Source: JAKAGZ01 sp963772675 (GTDB taxonomy: Bacteria; Bacteroidota; Ignavibacteria; Ignavibacteriales; Ignavibacteriaceae). Taken from it: a stretch of 64,000 nt of DNA. The notes below the pieces were generated by a model. The model did no database searches and was not told where the DNA came from. It saw nothing but the letters and a program-made list of their open reading frames with translations. This document shows positions 16,612-25,223 of this stretch, in pieces. The stretch's first letter is position 1. Each line of letters begins with the position of its first letter. The DNA is taken from positions 558,001 through 622,000 of the forward strand of contig CAVYYF010000005.1 of the NCBI GenBank assembly GCA_963772675.1, in the 5' to 3' direction. The position numbers were made by a program, and so were the translations under genes.

Positions 16612-17475
16612 TTATTGTTGTTTTTGTAGCAATGCTTTGGCTTTTTTCAAATCTTCTAGCTGTTGTCCCGATAGCGTCGGATATTGAGGATTAATTTTTT
16701 CCATAGCTGAAATTATAATATCCGAAACAGCCAACCTGCTGAACCACTTTTTATCTGCAGGAATTGTAAACCACGGTGCATACTTTTTGCTTGTGGCTGA
16801 AATTGCGTCTGCATAATATTTTTGATAATCATTCCAGAATTCTCTTTCCTTTAAATCTGAAGAAGAAAATTTCCAATTCTTAGCAGGGTCTTCTATTCTT
16901 TTTAAAAACCTTTTCTTCTGTTCCTCTTTCGATATGTGAAGAAAGAATTTCAGAATAATAATTCCGTTTTCGTAAAGATATTTTTCAAAATTATTAATTT
17001 GCTCATACCTCATCTTCCAGATATTGTTGTTCTTAAATCTTCCCGGAAGTTTCTGGTTATCTATCAAATTATGAACCCTGACTACAAGCACATCTTCGTA
17101 ATGTGAGCGGTTAAATATTCCAATTCTACCCTTTTCAGGCAGAGCTTTATTAATTCTCCACAAGTAGGTGTGGTCAAGTTCTTCAGTCGATGGCTGCTTA
17201 AAACTAAAGACCTGTGTTCCTTGAGGATTGAGTCCGCTCATTACGTGTTTGATCATTCCGTCTTTGCCCGCGGCATCCATTGCCTGAAAAATGATCAGCA
17301 GTGCGAATTTATCCTGTGCATACAATTTATCCTGAAGAGCGGCCATTTTTTTAATATTCTTTTTCAGAATATTGTTTGCTTCAGATTTCGATTTAAATTC
17401 ACCTGAATAGCTGGTTTTTACTTTTGAAAGGTCAATATTTGAATTTGGTTTAACAACGAATTTTTCAGTGTACAT
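16612..17475 (-). CDS. polyphosphate kinase 2 family protein (PPK2)
   Basis: 287 residues. Transfers phosphate between polyphosphate and (d)NMP/NDP. Walker A-like loop LIIFQAMDAAGKDGMIKHVM, then GTQVFSFKQPSTEELDHTYL, IGIFNRSHYEDVLVVRVH (lid/Walker B region) and IILKFFLHISKEEQKKRFLK are the family blocks. One PPK2 domain only, fitting classes I or III; class (ADP versus AMP preference) cannot be read with confidence. The frame is open 22 codons further upstream, but the ATG at 17475 has an AGAGAA ribosome binding site and the typical MYTEKFVVKP family start, so the shorter form is chosen. Confidence 0.88.
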   Translation of the reverse strand: MYTEKFVVKPNSNIDLSKVKTSYSGEFKSKSEANNILKKNIKKMAALQDKLYAQDKFALLIIFQAMDAAGKDGMIKHVMSGLNPQGTQVFSFKQPSTEELDHTYLWRINKALPEKGRIGIFNRSHYEDVLVVRVHNLIDNQKLPGRFKNNNIWKMRYEQINNFEKYLYENGIIILKFFLHISKEEQKKRFLKRIEDPAKNWKFSSSDLKEREFWNDYQKYYADAISATSKKYAPWFTIPADKKWFSRLAVSDIIISAMEKINPQYPTLSGQQLEDLKKAKALLQKQQ

Positions 17476-17751
17476 AATTTTCTCTGTTAAATGTTTAATA
17501 ACTATTAAGATAGGCAGAATAACGTATTTAATAAATTGCAAAAATTGTAATATAAATTATTCATATTAGGAAAATGTAAAAAATGATAGATAATTTGGGC
17601 ATTTGATCAACTTTATCAATGAATTAATTCAATGACTTAACTCACTTAAGAATGGCACAAATTTACTTTCGTCGGATAATGGCTTATTTTTAAACATTAT
17701 ATTTTTATTTAATAGTTAGAATTTTTATCACTACTTATATGGAGGGGGGTT

Positions 17752-18969
17752 ATGAAAGAGAAATTACCCACCGATTTTGAAACTAAATGTGTTCATTCAG
17801 GAATTGACGAATATGAATTCGGAGCAGTAGTTCCGCCAATTTACCAGACGTCAACTTTTAAATTTGAATCTGCACAACATGGTGCATCACTTTTTGCAGG
17901 CGAACAAAAAGGATATATCTACACCAGGATGGCAAACCCGACAGTAGAAGCCATGGAAAACAGTATCGCAGAACTTGAAGGGGGCTATAAAGCGCTGGGC
18001 TGTGCAAGCGGAATGGCCGCTATACACACTGTCTTCGCCAGCCTTACGTCATCCGGTGATCACATTGTATGTTCGGCTGCAGTATATGGTCCGACAACAA
18101 CCTTGCTTAATACTGTAATGAAAAAATTTGGCGTTGAAACAACATTAGTTGATACATCAAATACAGAATCGGTTAAACAGGCAATCAGACCTAATACAAA
18201 AGTTTTATATGTTGAAACTCCGGGTAACCCGACACTTGCCATCACAGATCTTAAAATAATGGCTGAAATCGCTCAAGCAAATAATATAAAATTAGTTGTC
18301 GATAATACTTTTATGAGTCCTGCTTTGCAGAGGCCATTTGATTTTGGTGCTGACGTTGTGTTGCATAGTCTCACAAAATTTTTAAACGGTCACGCTGATG
18401 TTGTGGGCGGTATTGTTGTAACAAAAGATGAAGAGACCTATAAATCATTCAGAAAAATTTTAAACCAGACCGGCGGAGTTATAGACCCTTTCAATTCATT
18501 TCTTGTTCACAGGGGAATTAAGACTCTTTCACTCAGAATGAAAAAACATTGCGAAAGTGCAATGATTGTTGCTGAGTATCTTGAGCAACATTCAATGATA
18601 AAAAGCGTGAGCTATCCCGGATTAAAAAGCCATCCGCAATATGAAATAGGGCAGAGGCAGCACAAAGGCCCCGGTGGAATGATAACATTTGAACTTGAAG
18701 GCGGATTTGAAGCGGGAAAGTCTCTTATGAATTCTGTAAAACTATGTCAGCTCGCTGTCAGCCTTGGAGGAGTGGAAAGTCTTATTGAGCATCCGGCTAG
18801 CATGACTCATTTTTCAATGGGCAAAGAAGCCAGGATGGCTGGTGGAATCACCGATGGGCTTGTCAGGCTTTCAGTGGGAATTGAAAATGTGAATGATATT
18901 ATTTCCGATCTGGAAAATGGGTTAGTAAAAGTTAAAGAAGCTACTCTACATCTAACTGAGCAACTATAA
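17752..18969 (+). CDS. PLP-dependent trans-sulfuration enzyme, methionine gamma-lyase-like
   Basis: 405 residues of the Cys/Met-metabolism fold type I family. PLP is held by the SLTKFLNGHADVVGG lysine; TKCVHSGIDEYEFGAVVPPI, YIYTRMANPTVEAMENSIAE and the C-terminal SLGGVESLIEHPASMTHFSM are family blocks. Overall it looks most like methionine gamma-lyase (methionine to methanethiol, 2-oxobutyrate and ammonia), but the cysteine that normally follows the YG of the active-site loop in methionine gamma-lyases is proline here (AVYGPTTTLL), so cystathionine gamma-lyase/synthase activity is equally possible. Very strong ribosome binding site (GGAGGGGGGTT) immediately before the ATG, and a terminator after the stop: a monocistronic, well-expressed gene. 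Confidence 0.85.
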   Translation: MKEKLPTDFETKCVHSGIDEYEFGAVVPPIYQTSTFKFESAQHGASLFAGEQKGYIYTRMANPTVEAMENSIAELEGGYKALGCASGMAAIHTVFASLTSSGDHIVCSAAVYGPTTTLLNTVMKKFGVETTLVDTSNTESVKQAIRPNTKVLYVETPGNPTLAITDLKIMAEIAQANNIKLVVDNTFMSPALQRPFDFGADVVLHSLTKFLNGHADVVGGIVVTKDEETYKSFRKILNQTGGVIDPFNSFLVHRGIKTLSLRMKKHCESAMIVAEYLEQHSMIKSVSYPGLKSHPQYEIGQRQHKGPGGMITFELEGGFEAGKSLMNSVKLCQLAVSLGGVESLIEHPASMTHFSMGKEARMAGGITDGLVRLSVGIENVNDIISDLENGLVKVKEATLHLTEQL

Positions 18970-18997
18970 AATATTGTTACAGACCAGTTCAAATAAA

Positions 18998-19026
18998 GAG
19001 GGAAGCTGTTTAACTTCCCTTTTTTA
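18998..19026 (+). terminator. Rho-independent terminator after the gamma-lyase gene
   Basis: AGGGAAG pairs with CTTCCCT around an 8-base loop and is followed by a T run (TTTTTTATTT). It separates the gamma-lyase gene from the LiaF-LytS-LytTR module. Confidence 0.85.
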
Positions 19027-19158
19027 TTTCAGTAAATCACTGTTTTTCCTTATTTTACCGGTAATATTCGGCTATTCACCGATTTTTACTTTAGTATGGA
19101 CATAATGATCTTTATGTTTATTTCGAGTAGAAAATAGCCTATTCAAAGGAGAGTTTTT

Positions 19159-19923
19159 ATGGAAGAAATAAAACAAGAAAATTATAAAAGGAATTATGAT
19201 TCCAGGAATGTGATCGGGATAATACTGGTTGTGCTCGGAGGTCTTTTTCTGCTTGACAGTATGGATGTGATAGACTTTAATATTGCAAGAGTTATTTTTT
19301 CTTTTCCAGCAATATTAATTATTCTCGGAATAGTATTAATATTAAATACCAGCAGGAGATTGTTAGGTTCAATGATCCTGGTTGTTGGTATGTTTTTTAT
19401 GATACCGAGAATTTTTCCCTGGGTCTACTATGATGGTCATATCGTATTCCCGGTATTACTAATTGTATTTGGAATCTATATAATTTTAAGGAAGAGAACA
19501 TACAGAACCCCTGAAGGAGAATACAAGCATAATCAGGATGAGCACACTACACAAAATTATAAAGGTTACGATCAGATTAATTCGGATCGTGTTGATGATG
19601 TTTCTATTTTCGGTGGCGGGCATAAAATTATTATCTCAGATAATTTTAAAGGTGGCAATATTACAAATATTTTTGGCGGTTCGGAGATTGACCTGAAAGA
19701 TTGTAAACTTGCGCCCGGAGTAAATGTTATTGATTTTGTTGCTGTATTCGGCGGCTCAAATATAATAGTTCCTTCAGATTGGAAAATATTAATTGATGTA
19801 CTTCCGGTATTTGGAGGATTTTCAAACAAAGTAAGGCGCGATCCGAACGCAGTAATTGATCCTGACAAAACATTATTGATTAAAGGATTTGTTTTGTTTG
19901 GCGGTGGAGAAGTTAGATCATAA
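19159..19923 (+). CDS. LiaF-like membrane protein (DUF5668 plus C-terminal beta-helical domain)
   Basis: 254 residues. Four membrane segments occupy the N-terminal half (IGIILVVLGGLFLL, VIFSFPAILIILGIVLIL, LGSMILVVGMFFMI, IVFPVLLIVFGIYIIL). The C-terminal half has the short-stranded repeats typical of the LiaF/cell-wall-active-antibiotic-response domain: DVSIFGGGHKIIIS, ITNIFGGSEIDL, FVAVFGGSNIIV, VLPVFGGFSNKV, GFVLFGGGEVRS, where each FGG marks a turn. In Firmicutes LiaF represses the LiaRS envelope-stress system. Here it lies 25 bases upstream of a LytS-type kinase and its response regulator, so an analogous modulatory role is likely though unproven. Strong AAAGGAGAG ribosome binding site. 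Confidence 0.85.
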   Translation: MEEIKQENYKRNYDSRNVIGIILVVLGGLFLLDSMDVIDFNIARVIFSFPAILIILGIVLILNTSRRLLGSMILVVGMFFMIPRIFPWVYYDGHIVFPVLLIVFGIYIILRKRTYRTPEGEYKHNQDEHTTQNYKGYDQINSDRVDDVSIFGGGHKIIISDNFKGGNITNIFGGSEIDLKDCKLAPGVNVIDFVAVFGGSNIIVPSDWKILIDVLPVFGGFSNKVRRDPNAVIDPDKTLLIKGFVLFGGGEVRS

Positions 19924-19948
19924 AGGAATTATGATTTAAGGAATAACA

Positions 19949-20995
19949 ATGACTGAAAATCCGATCCTTAATTCTTCAAAGAGTCTGAATCTTTATTTGC
20001 TGTTCTGGCTGTTTGTCGCGATCACTTATTTTTGTTTGCTTTATTTCGGGCTCAACGGAAATTTAACTTTATCAGTTACCGATAGTCTGGTTTTTAATAT
20101 TCTTCTTAGCGGACTGGGGCTGGCATTCTGGTACCCGGTCCGTTTTATGTCTCTTGATTCAAGCCTGGTAAAAATAGTTATTAATCATCTTGTCGCCGCT
20201 GTTCTTGCAACTACTGTATGGCTCGCTATCGGTTATTCTATCATAGTTTATATTGTAAATCTCGGTACACAGTTCACTTCATTTTTTCTGAACACCCTTG
20301 TGTGGAGATTTTTTCTCGGGATGCTTTTCAATCTATTAATAACTTCTTTTTATTATATAATTATTTATTATTCAGACTTTAAGGAAAGGGCAGTAAGAGA
20401 GACCGAATTAAAAAATCTCGTAACAGAAGCAGAACTGAAAAACCTGAAATTCCAGATAAACCCGCATTTTATTTTTAATAGTCTGAATTCAATGAGCGCT
20501 TTAACTGCAATTGATCCTGATAAAGCAAAAAGTATGATTCTGAAGCTTGCTGATTTTTTACGTTACACACTGGCAAATAATGAAAAACAAAAAAATAAAC
20601 TGAGCGAGGAACTTAAAAACATAAAACTGTATCTTGAAATTGAAAAAATAAGATTTGAAGATAAGTTTGAATTTGTAGATGAGGTAGCACCGGAATGTTT
20701 ATCATTTGAAGTCCCGAATATGATTCTGCAGCCTCTTTTTGAAAATGCTATCAAACACGCTGTTTATGAAACACTCAGCGCTGTTAAATTAACCCTGAAG
20801 GGTAAATCTGAAAATGATTTTCTTATACTTTCTTTAACAAATAATTTTGAGGAGGAGGCAAAAGCTAAAAAAGGCGCGGGCATAGGCTTGAAAAATATTT
20901 CAAACAGACTTGAGCTGATCTATGGGCAGAAAGACCTAATGAAAGTGGACAAGGAGAACCATATTTTCAGGGTAACTTTGTTTATTCCTGTGTAA
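19949..20995 (+). CDS. LytS/YehU-type sensor histidine kinase
   Basis: 348 residues. Four hydrophobic segments in the first 140 residues (LLFWLFVAITYFCLLYFGL, LVFNILLSGLGLAFWY, LVAAVLATTVWLAIGYSIIV, FLGMLFNLLITSFYYIIIYY), then a short coiled region and the His_kinase domain with phospho-accepting histidine in FQINPHFIFNSLNSMSAL, followed by a HATPase_c domain: N box MILQPLFENAIKHAV, G box KGAGIGLKNISNRLELIYG. There is no extracytoplasmic sensor domain of size, so the signal is probably perceived in the membrane or delivered by the LiaF-like partner. AAGGAATAAC ribosome binding site. Its cognate regulator follows after 31 bases. Confidence 0.9.
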   Translation: MTENPILNSSKSLNLYLLFWLFVAITYFCLLYFGLNGNLTLSVTDSLVFNILLSGLGLAFWYPVRFMSLDSSLVKIVINHLVAAVLATTVWLAIGYSIIVYIVNLGTQFTSFFLNTLVWRFFLGMLFNLLITSFYYIIIYYSDFKERAVRETELKNLVTEAELKNLKFQINPHFIFNSLNSMSALTAIDPDKAKSMILKLADFLRYTLANNEKQKNKLSEELKNIKLYLEIEKIRFEDKFEFVDEVAPECLSFEVPNMILQPLFENAIKHAVYETLSAVKLTLKGKSENDFLILSLTNNFEEEAKAKKGAGIGLKNISNRLELIYGQKDLMKVDKENHIFRVTLFIPV

Positions 20996-21026
20996 ATTTA
21001 AGTAAAAATTTTTAAAAGTTAGGACG

Positions 21027-21776
21027 ATGAAAGATAAGATCAGGGTAATAATAATTGACGATGAAAGCCTGGCAAGGTCGATTACAAGGGGGTATTTGGG
21101 AAAGAGAACCGAATTTGAAATTGTTGCCGAATGCTCTAACGGCTTTGAAGCTATAAAAAAAATAAATGAAGAAAAGCCCGATATAATTTTTCTCGATATA
21201 CAGATGCCGCGAATCACTGGCTTTGAAATGCTGGAACTCATTGAAGACCCGCCTATAATAATTTTCACAACAGCATATGACCATTATGCGATCAAAGCTT
21301 TTGAAGTAAATGCTGTTGATTATCTTTTGAAGCCTTTCAGCGAAGAAAGATTTAATGAAGCGATCGAGAAGACTCTTGTACATTTGAAAGAAAAAACAAG
21401 CCAGAATGAAGCCATCCAGAAACTGATTGAAAAGAACGATGAAAAAGTTGAATACATTGAAAGAGTTATAATTAAGGATTCGGGAAAAATAAATATAGTA
21501 CCGGTTGAAAAAATTAAATGGCTCGAAGCGCAGGACGATTATGTGATGATACATTCCGACGGCGGAAAATATTTAAAGCAAAAAACTATGAAATATTTTG
21601 AAAATCACCTAGACCCGAATTATTTTGTCAGAATTCACCGTTCATTTATGATAAGCATCGATTTTATTAAACACCTAGAACAGCACGATAAGGAATCTTA
21701 TAAGATCGTTTTAAAGAATGAGCAGCAGTTGCCTGTTAGCAAAACCGGGCTTTCGAAGTTGAAAAATATTCTTTAA
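21027..21776 (+). CDS. LytTR-family response regulator
   Basis: 249 residues. Receiver domain with the acidic pocket IIIDDESLARS, phosphorylatable Asp in IIFLDIQMPRITGF, Thr in IIFTTAYDHYAIKAF and Lys in LKPFSEERF; then the LytTR DNA-binding domain (IIKDSGKINIVPVEKIKWLE, DDYVMIHSDGGKYLKQKTM, FVRIHRSFMISIDFIKHLEQ). LytTR domains bind direct repeats upstream of targets. It completes the three-gene module with the LiaF-like protein and kinase. A GC-rich palindrome follows immediately after the stop. Confidence 0.92.
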   Translation: MKDKIRVIIIDDESLARSITRGYLGKRTEFEIVAECSNGFEAIKKINEEKPDIIFLDIQMPRITGFEMLELIEDPPIIIFTTAYDHYAIKAFEVNAVDYLLKPFSEERFNEAIEKTLVHLKEKTSQNEAIQKLIEKNDEKVEYIERVIIKDSGKINIVPVEKIKWLEAQDDYVMIHSDGGKYLKQKTMKYFENHLDPNYFVRIHRSFMISIDFIKHLEQHDKESYKIVLKNEQQLPVSKTGLSKLKNIL

Positions 21777-21780
21777 TAAT

Positions 21781-21813
21781 TTGTAGGGGCGGGTTTAAAA
21801 CCCGCCCCTACAA
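21781..21813. repeat. GC-rich perfect palindrome with AGGGGCG core, REP-like
   Basis: A 16-base arm (TTGTAGGGGCGGGTTT) is followed after one base by its exact reverse complement. In this AT-rich DNA the run of G/C stands out. It lies in the 45-base gap between two convergent genes. Neither strand shows a T run after the stem, so it is not a classical intrinsic terminator. The core AGGGGCG...CGCCCCT recurs at 43771-43792, also between convergent genes. The form resembles dispersed palindromic repeats; I have no proof of copy number outside this window. Confidence 0.75.
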
Positions 21814-21821
21814 GCGCAATC

Positions 21822-24800
21822 CTATTTCAGCTCAACTTTTTTATAATTGCTAAAAATTGTAAAGCCGGAAGCTTGAACGGCTTTCTGAAATTCGGGAACA
21901 TTCTTTGAATAAATATCATTGTATTGCTTCAAAAGATCCCCGGCAATCTTCTTTGTTTTTTCATATTTAACCTGTGCGTTCTGATTAGGTTTTTCAACAG
22001 GATTAAATGTGAGAAAACTCAATTCGCCAATTTCAGATGTTAAAATTCCAGTGTTGTCATGGTAGCCTGTTTGAGAGCTGTCAGGAGTTATTTTATTCAT
22101 CAGCTTTACAAGTTTTTTCTTTAGTTCATTACCCTGTTTTTTGAGATCCGTTGCTTTTGCTGAATCAATATTAGCTGCAAACTCATCGAAGGTTTTTATT
22201 TCCTTAAGTGTAGCCTCGATCTGGTTGAACATTTTTGTAGCTGTTTCACTCAGTTCACCTACCTTCGTATCAAAATCGTAATTAGCTTTTAAGACGTCGT
22301 CATTTGTATTTAATCTTGGATCTTTTTTAACATTAAAAGCTCCGGTCATTGTTTCATCGCCGGCTTTTATTTTAACTAAATAATGTCCCGGTAACACTTT
22401 TGATCCGGCTCTGTCTTCACCCTTTTTGGGCCTGGCTCTCGGCCTGTCAAAAGCTTTTCTTCTTAAATCCCAGTAAGCTCTGTTTATTCCGTTTTTCATT
22501 GTTCCTTTAAAGGTACGAATCACTGTAGAATCGGTATTCATAATTTCAATTGAAACTTTCTTTTCTTTCGGTGTTCCTTCCAATTCTTTAGCACTGTCAG
22601 GCAAAGTTAGATAGTAGGAGAATCTCGCACCGTAAGGTTCATTTTCTCCTCTGAATTCTGTGTTACCCGAAACAGGTGGCGAGCCTGTAAATGCAAAATT
22701 ATATTCAAACGCATCGCTTATGGGGAAAAGGTGCGATTTTTCTTTTAATAGTTTTCCGCTTAGCTCTCTTAACGGAGAGACATCATCTAATATATAAACG
22801 GCTCTTCCGTGTGTACCAATTACAAGGTCGTTCTCTCTTTCCTGAATGGCGAGGGCCATAACGGGAGCGGTTGGCAGACCGGCCGTCCATTTGTTCCAGT
22901 GACTTCCACTGTCAATGGTGAAGTAAAGCCCGAACTCTGTTCCGAGGAACAGAAGATTTTTATCAACAGGGTCCTCCATCAATGTAAGAGCAAATCCGTC
23001 AATATCTTTTGTTGCAATGTTTTTCCAGCTTTCACCGTAGTCGTGAGTTACGAGTACATATTTGTTCCAGTTATATCTTCTGTAATCATTCATTATCACA
23101 TAAGCAGTCGCAGCATCGTGTTTGCCTGCACGAACTCTCGGTACCCAGGCACCTGCAGGCGCGAGTTTTTCATCTATGATATTATTTGAAACTTTTGTCC
23201 AGGTTTTTCCACCGTCTTTTGTTAGCTGAACATTCCCATCATCCGTTCCTACCCATATAACACCTTCTTTAACTCTGCTGGGTGAAATTGAAAGTATCGA
23301 AGTGTAATTTTCCGCACCAGTTGCATCGATTGTAAGTCCACCGCTTTCGCCCTGTTTTTGTTTTGTCGTGTCGTTTGTTGTAAGGTCAGGACTTATTATT
23401 GTCCAGGTTTTTCCTTTGTCTGTACTTTTGTGTACAAACTGGCTTCCGTAATAAATCGTTGCCGGATGAAACGGATCGATTGCAAGCCCGGTATTCCAAT
23501 TGTACCTGTCTCTCACATTTGTCTCGGTTGGACGAATTAAGCTCATCATTCCTGTTTTTAAATTGTAATGCATCAGGTAACCTTCCTGCGACATCGAATA
23601 ACCTTCTTCTGAGTTTTCAGGGTCAGGCTTAACATCAAAACCATCGCCATCACCGATACTTTGCCATGCATAATTATAAATACCCCGGTCAGATAGGGAG
23701 GTGTTAGGTCCGCGCCACGAACCGTTATCCTGCAATCCGCCGTAAACATTATATGGGATTGCATTATCAACGGATATGTGATAATACTGTGCGAGGGGTA
23801 AATTAGTAACAAACCTCCAATTTTTTCCGCGGTCATAACTAATTGCAACGCCACCATCGTCCCCTGCAATCATAAATTCACCATCAGGAGCAATCCAGAG
23901 TGCATGATTATCAACGTGAATTGGTCCCTGGATGCTATGAAAAGTTTTTCCTCCATCTTCAGATGCGTCTAGTGTAAACTGGATTCTGTAAACAAGATTT
24001 TCGTTTACAGGGTTTACCATAATTCTTCCGAAATAAAATGGGCGTGGGTTTATGTTCGGCCCCTTGTTTACAATCTTCCAGTTGTAACCGCCGTCTTCTG
24101 AACGGAGTAAAATATTCTTTTTCGCTTCAGTAAGTGCGTAAACAATGTTTGGTTTATTTTTAGAAATAGATAACCCGATCTTTCCAAGATCACCTTCCGG
24201 TAAACCGTCTTTGTGTGTAATTTTTTTCCAGTGTTCACCTGCGTCTACGGAAATATAAAGACCGCTTCCCGGTCCGCCTGATTTAAAAAACCATGGCCAT
24301 CTTCTATGCTGCCACATCGAAGCAATTAATTTATTCGGATTTGTGGGATCTATTACAAGATCACCACATCCGGTTTTTTCATCGACATATAGAATTTTAT
24401 TCCATGTTTTTCCACCGTCTGTTGTTTTGAAAACACCTCGCTCAGAGTTTTCACCCCAGTTGGTTCCAAGAGCTGCAACATATGCAACGTTCGGATTTGT
24501 AGGATCAAGTCTTATTTGTGAAATTGTTTCCGTTTTTTCTAATCCTAAAAAATCCCATGTATTTCCGCCATCGAGAGATTTATAAACACCTCTTCCAACT
24601 CCTGCGCTGTTTCGGATATTTGATTCACCTGTACCTACCCAGACTATGTTTGGATTTGCCTGGTAAATAGCAACTGCGCCGATCGATGAAACAGGTTCAT
24701 TATCAAAAACAGGCTTCCAGTCGATCCCGCTGTTATTTGATTTCCAGACTCCGCCAGTTGCTGTGCCGATAAAAATAATATTGTGATCTGGTTCAACTGC

Positions 24801-24956
24801 ATCTATTGAAGCGATTCTTCCGCTCATGCCTGCAGGACCGATGCTTCTGACTCTCATTCCGTGGAATAATGCAGTATCGACTTGTTGCGCATTGATCGAT
24901 GTGAAAAATATTAAGGTCAAAATAAATGTTAACTGGAGAGGTAATCTTGTTTTCAT
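21822..24956 (-). CDS. large secreted BNR/Asp-box beta-propeller protein, paralogue 2
   Basis: 1044 residues with a signal peptide (LQLTFILTLIFFTSINAQQ) and about eleven Asp-box hairpins (YKSLDGGNTW, FKTTDGGKTW, HKSTDKGKTW, LTKDGGKTWTK and others). The N-terminal blocks (VRSIGPAGMSGRIASIDA, IWVGTGES) match paralogue 1 at 3.4-6.3 kb strongly, so both derive from one ancestor. It lacks the charged insertion of that protein and instead carries a longer alpha-helical C-terminal region (about residues 900-1030, e.g. ETATKMFNQIEATLKEIKTF). No T9SS sorting domain is evident and no hydrolase catalytic residues can be pointed to. A strong AGGAGAAAC ribosome binding site supports the start. Confidence 0.85.
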   Translation of the reverse strand: MKTRLPLQLTFILTLIFFTSINAQQVDTALFHGMRVRSIGPAGMSGRIASIDAVEPDHNIIFIGTATGGVWKSNNSGIDWKPVFDNEPVSSIGAVAIYQANPNIVWVGTGESNIRNSAGVGRGVYKSLDGGNTWDFLGLEKTETISQIRLDPTNPNVAYVAALGTNWGENSERGVFKTTDGGKTWNKILYVDEKTGCGDLVIDPTNPNKLIASMWQHRRWPWFFKSGGPGSGLYISVDAGEHWKKITHKDGLPEGDLGKIGLSISKNKPNIVYALTEAKKNILLRSEDGGYNWKIVNKGPNINPRPFYFGRIMVNPVNENLVYRIQFTLDASEDGGKTFHSIQGPIHVDNHALWIAPDGEFMIAGDDGGVAISYDRGKNWRFVTNLPLAQYYHISVDNAIPYNVYGGLQDNGSWRGPNTSLSDRGIYNYAWQSIGDGDGFDVKPDPENSEEGYSMSQEGYLMHYNLKTGMMSLIRPTETNVRDRYNWNTGLAIDPFHPATIYYGSQFVHKSTDKGKTWTIISPDLTTNDTTKQKQGESGGLTIDATGAENYTSILSISPSRVKEGVIWVGTDDGNVQLTKDGGKTWTKVSNNIIDEKLAPAGAWVPRVRAGKHDAATAYVIMNDYRRYNWNKYVLVTHDYGESWKNIATKDIDGFALTLMEDPVDKNLLFLGTEFGLYFTIDSGSHWNKWTAGLPTAPVMALAIQERENDLVIGTHGRAVYILDDVSPLRELSGKLLKEKSHLFPISDAFEYNFAFTGSPPVSGNTEFRGENEPYGARFSYYLTLPDSAKELEGTPKEKKVSIEIMNTDSTVIRTFKGTMKNGINRAYWDLRRKAFDRPRARPKKGEDRAGSKVLPGHYLVKIKAGDETMTGAFNVKKDPRLNTNDDVLKANYDFDTKVGELSETATKMFNQIEATLKEIKTFDEFAANIDSAKATDLKKQGNELKKKLVKLMNKITPDSSQTGYHDNTGILTSEIGELSFLTFNPVEKPNQNAQVKYEKTKKIAGDLLKQYNDIYSKNVPEFQKAVQASGFTIFSNYKKVELK

Positions 24957-25223
24957 TGTTTCTCCTAATTTGAAAATTGAGAAAGTGAAATATGGAATTA
25001 TTATTAGCTGTTGAAAATATAATTTAAGAAATTATTTGTATTACTTGCCATCATATTATGATGAATTTGCATTATATTAACCTTATGTAGAGACCCTTCA
25101 TTCCCTATAGCCATAAGCATAATATAAATAAAATTGTTAATGCATTTCGTTTCGGGAAGTCTTAAATTACCAATTATTTGATTAGAAATTTATATATAAA
25201 CATTTTTTATCCCGGGAAAGTTT

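Noticed and set aside
17542..17751. Possible SAM-type riboswitch before the gamma-lyase gene
   Set aside because: No paired helices or conserved riboswitch core could be traced in the A/T-rich leader.
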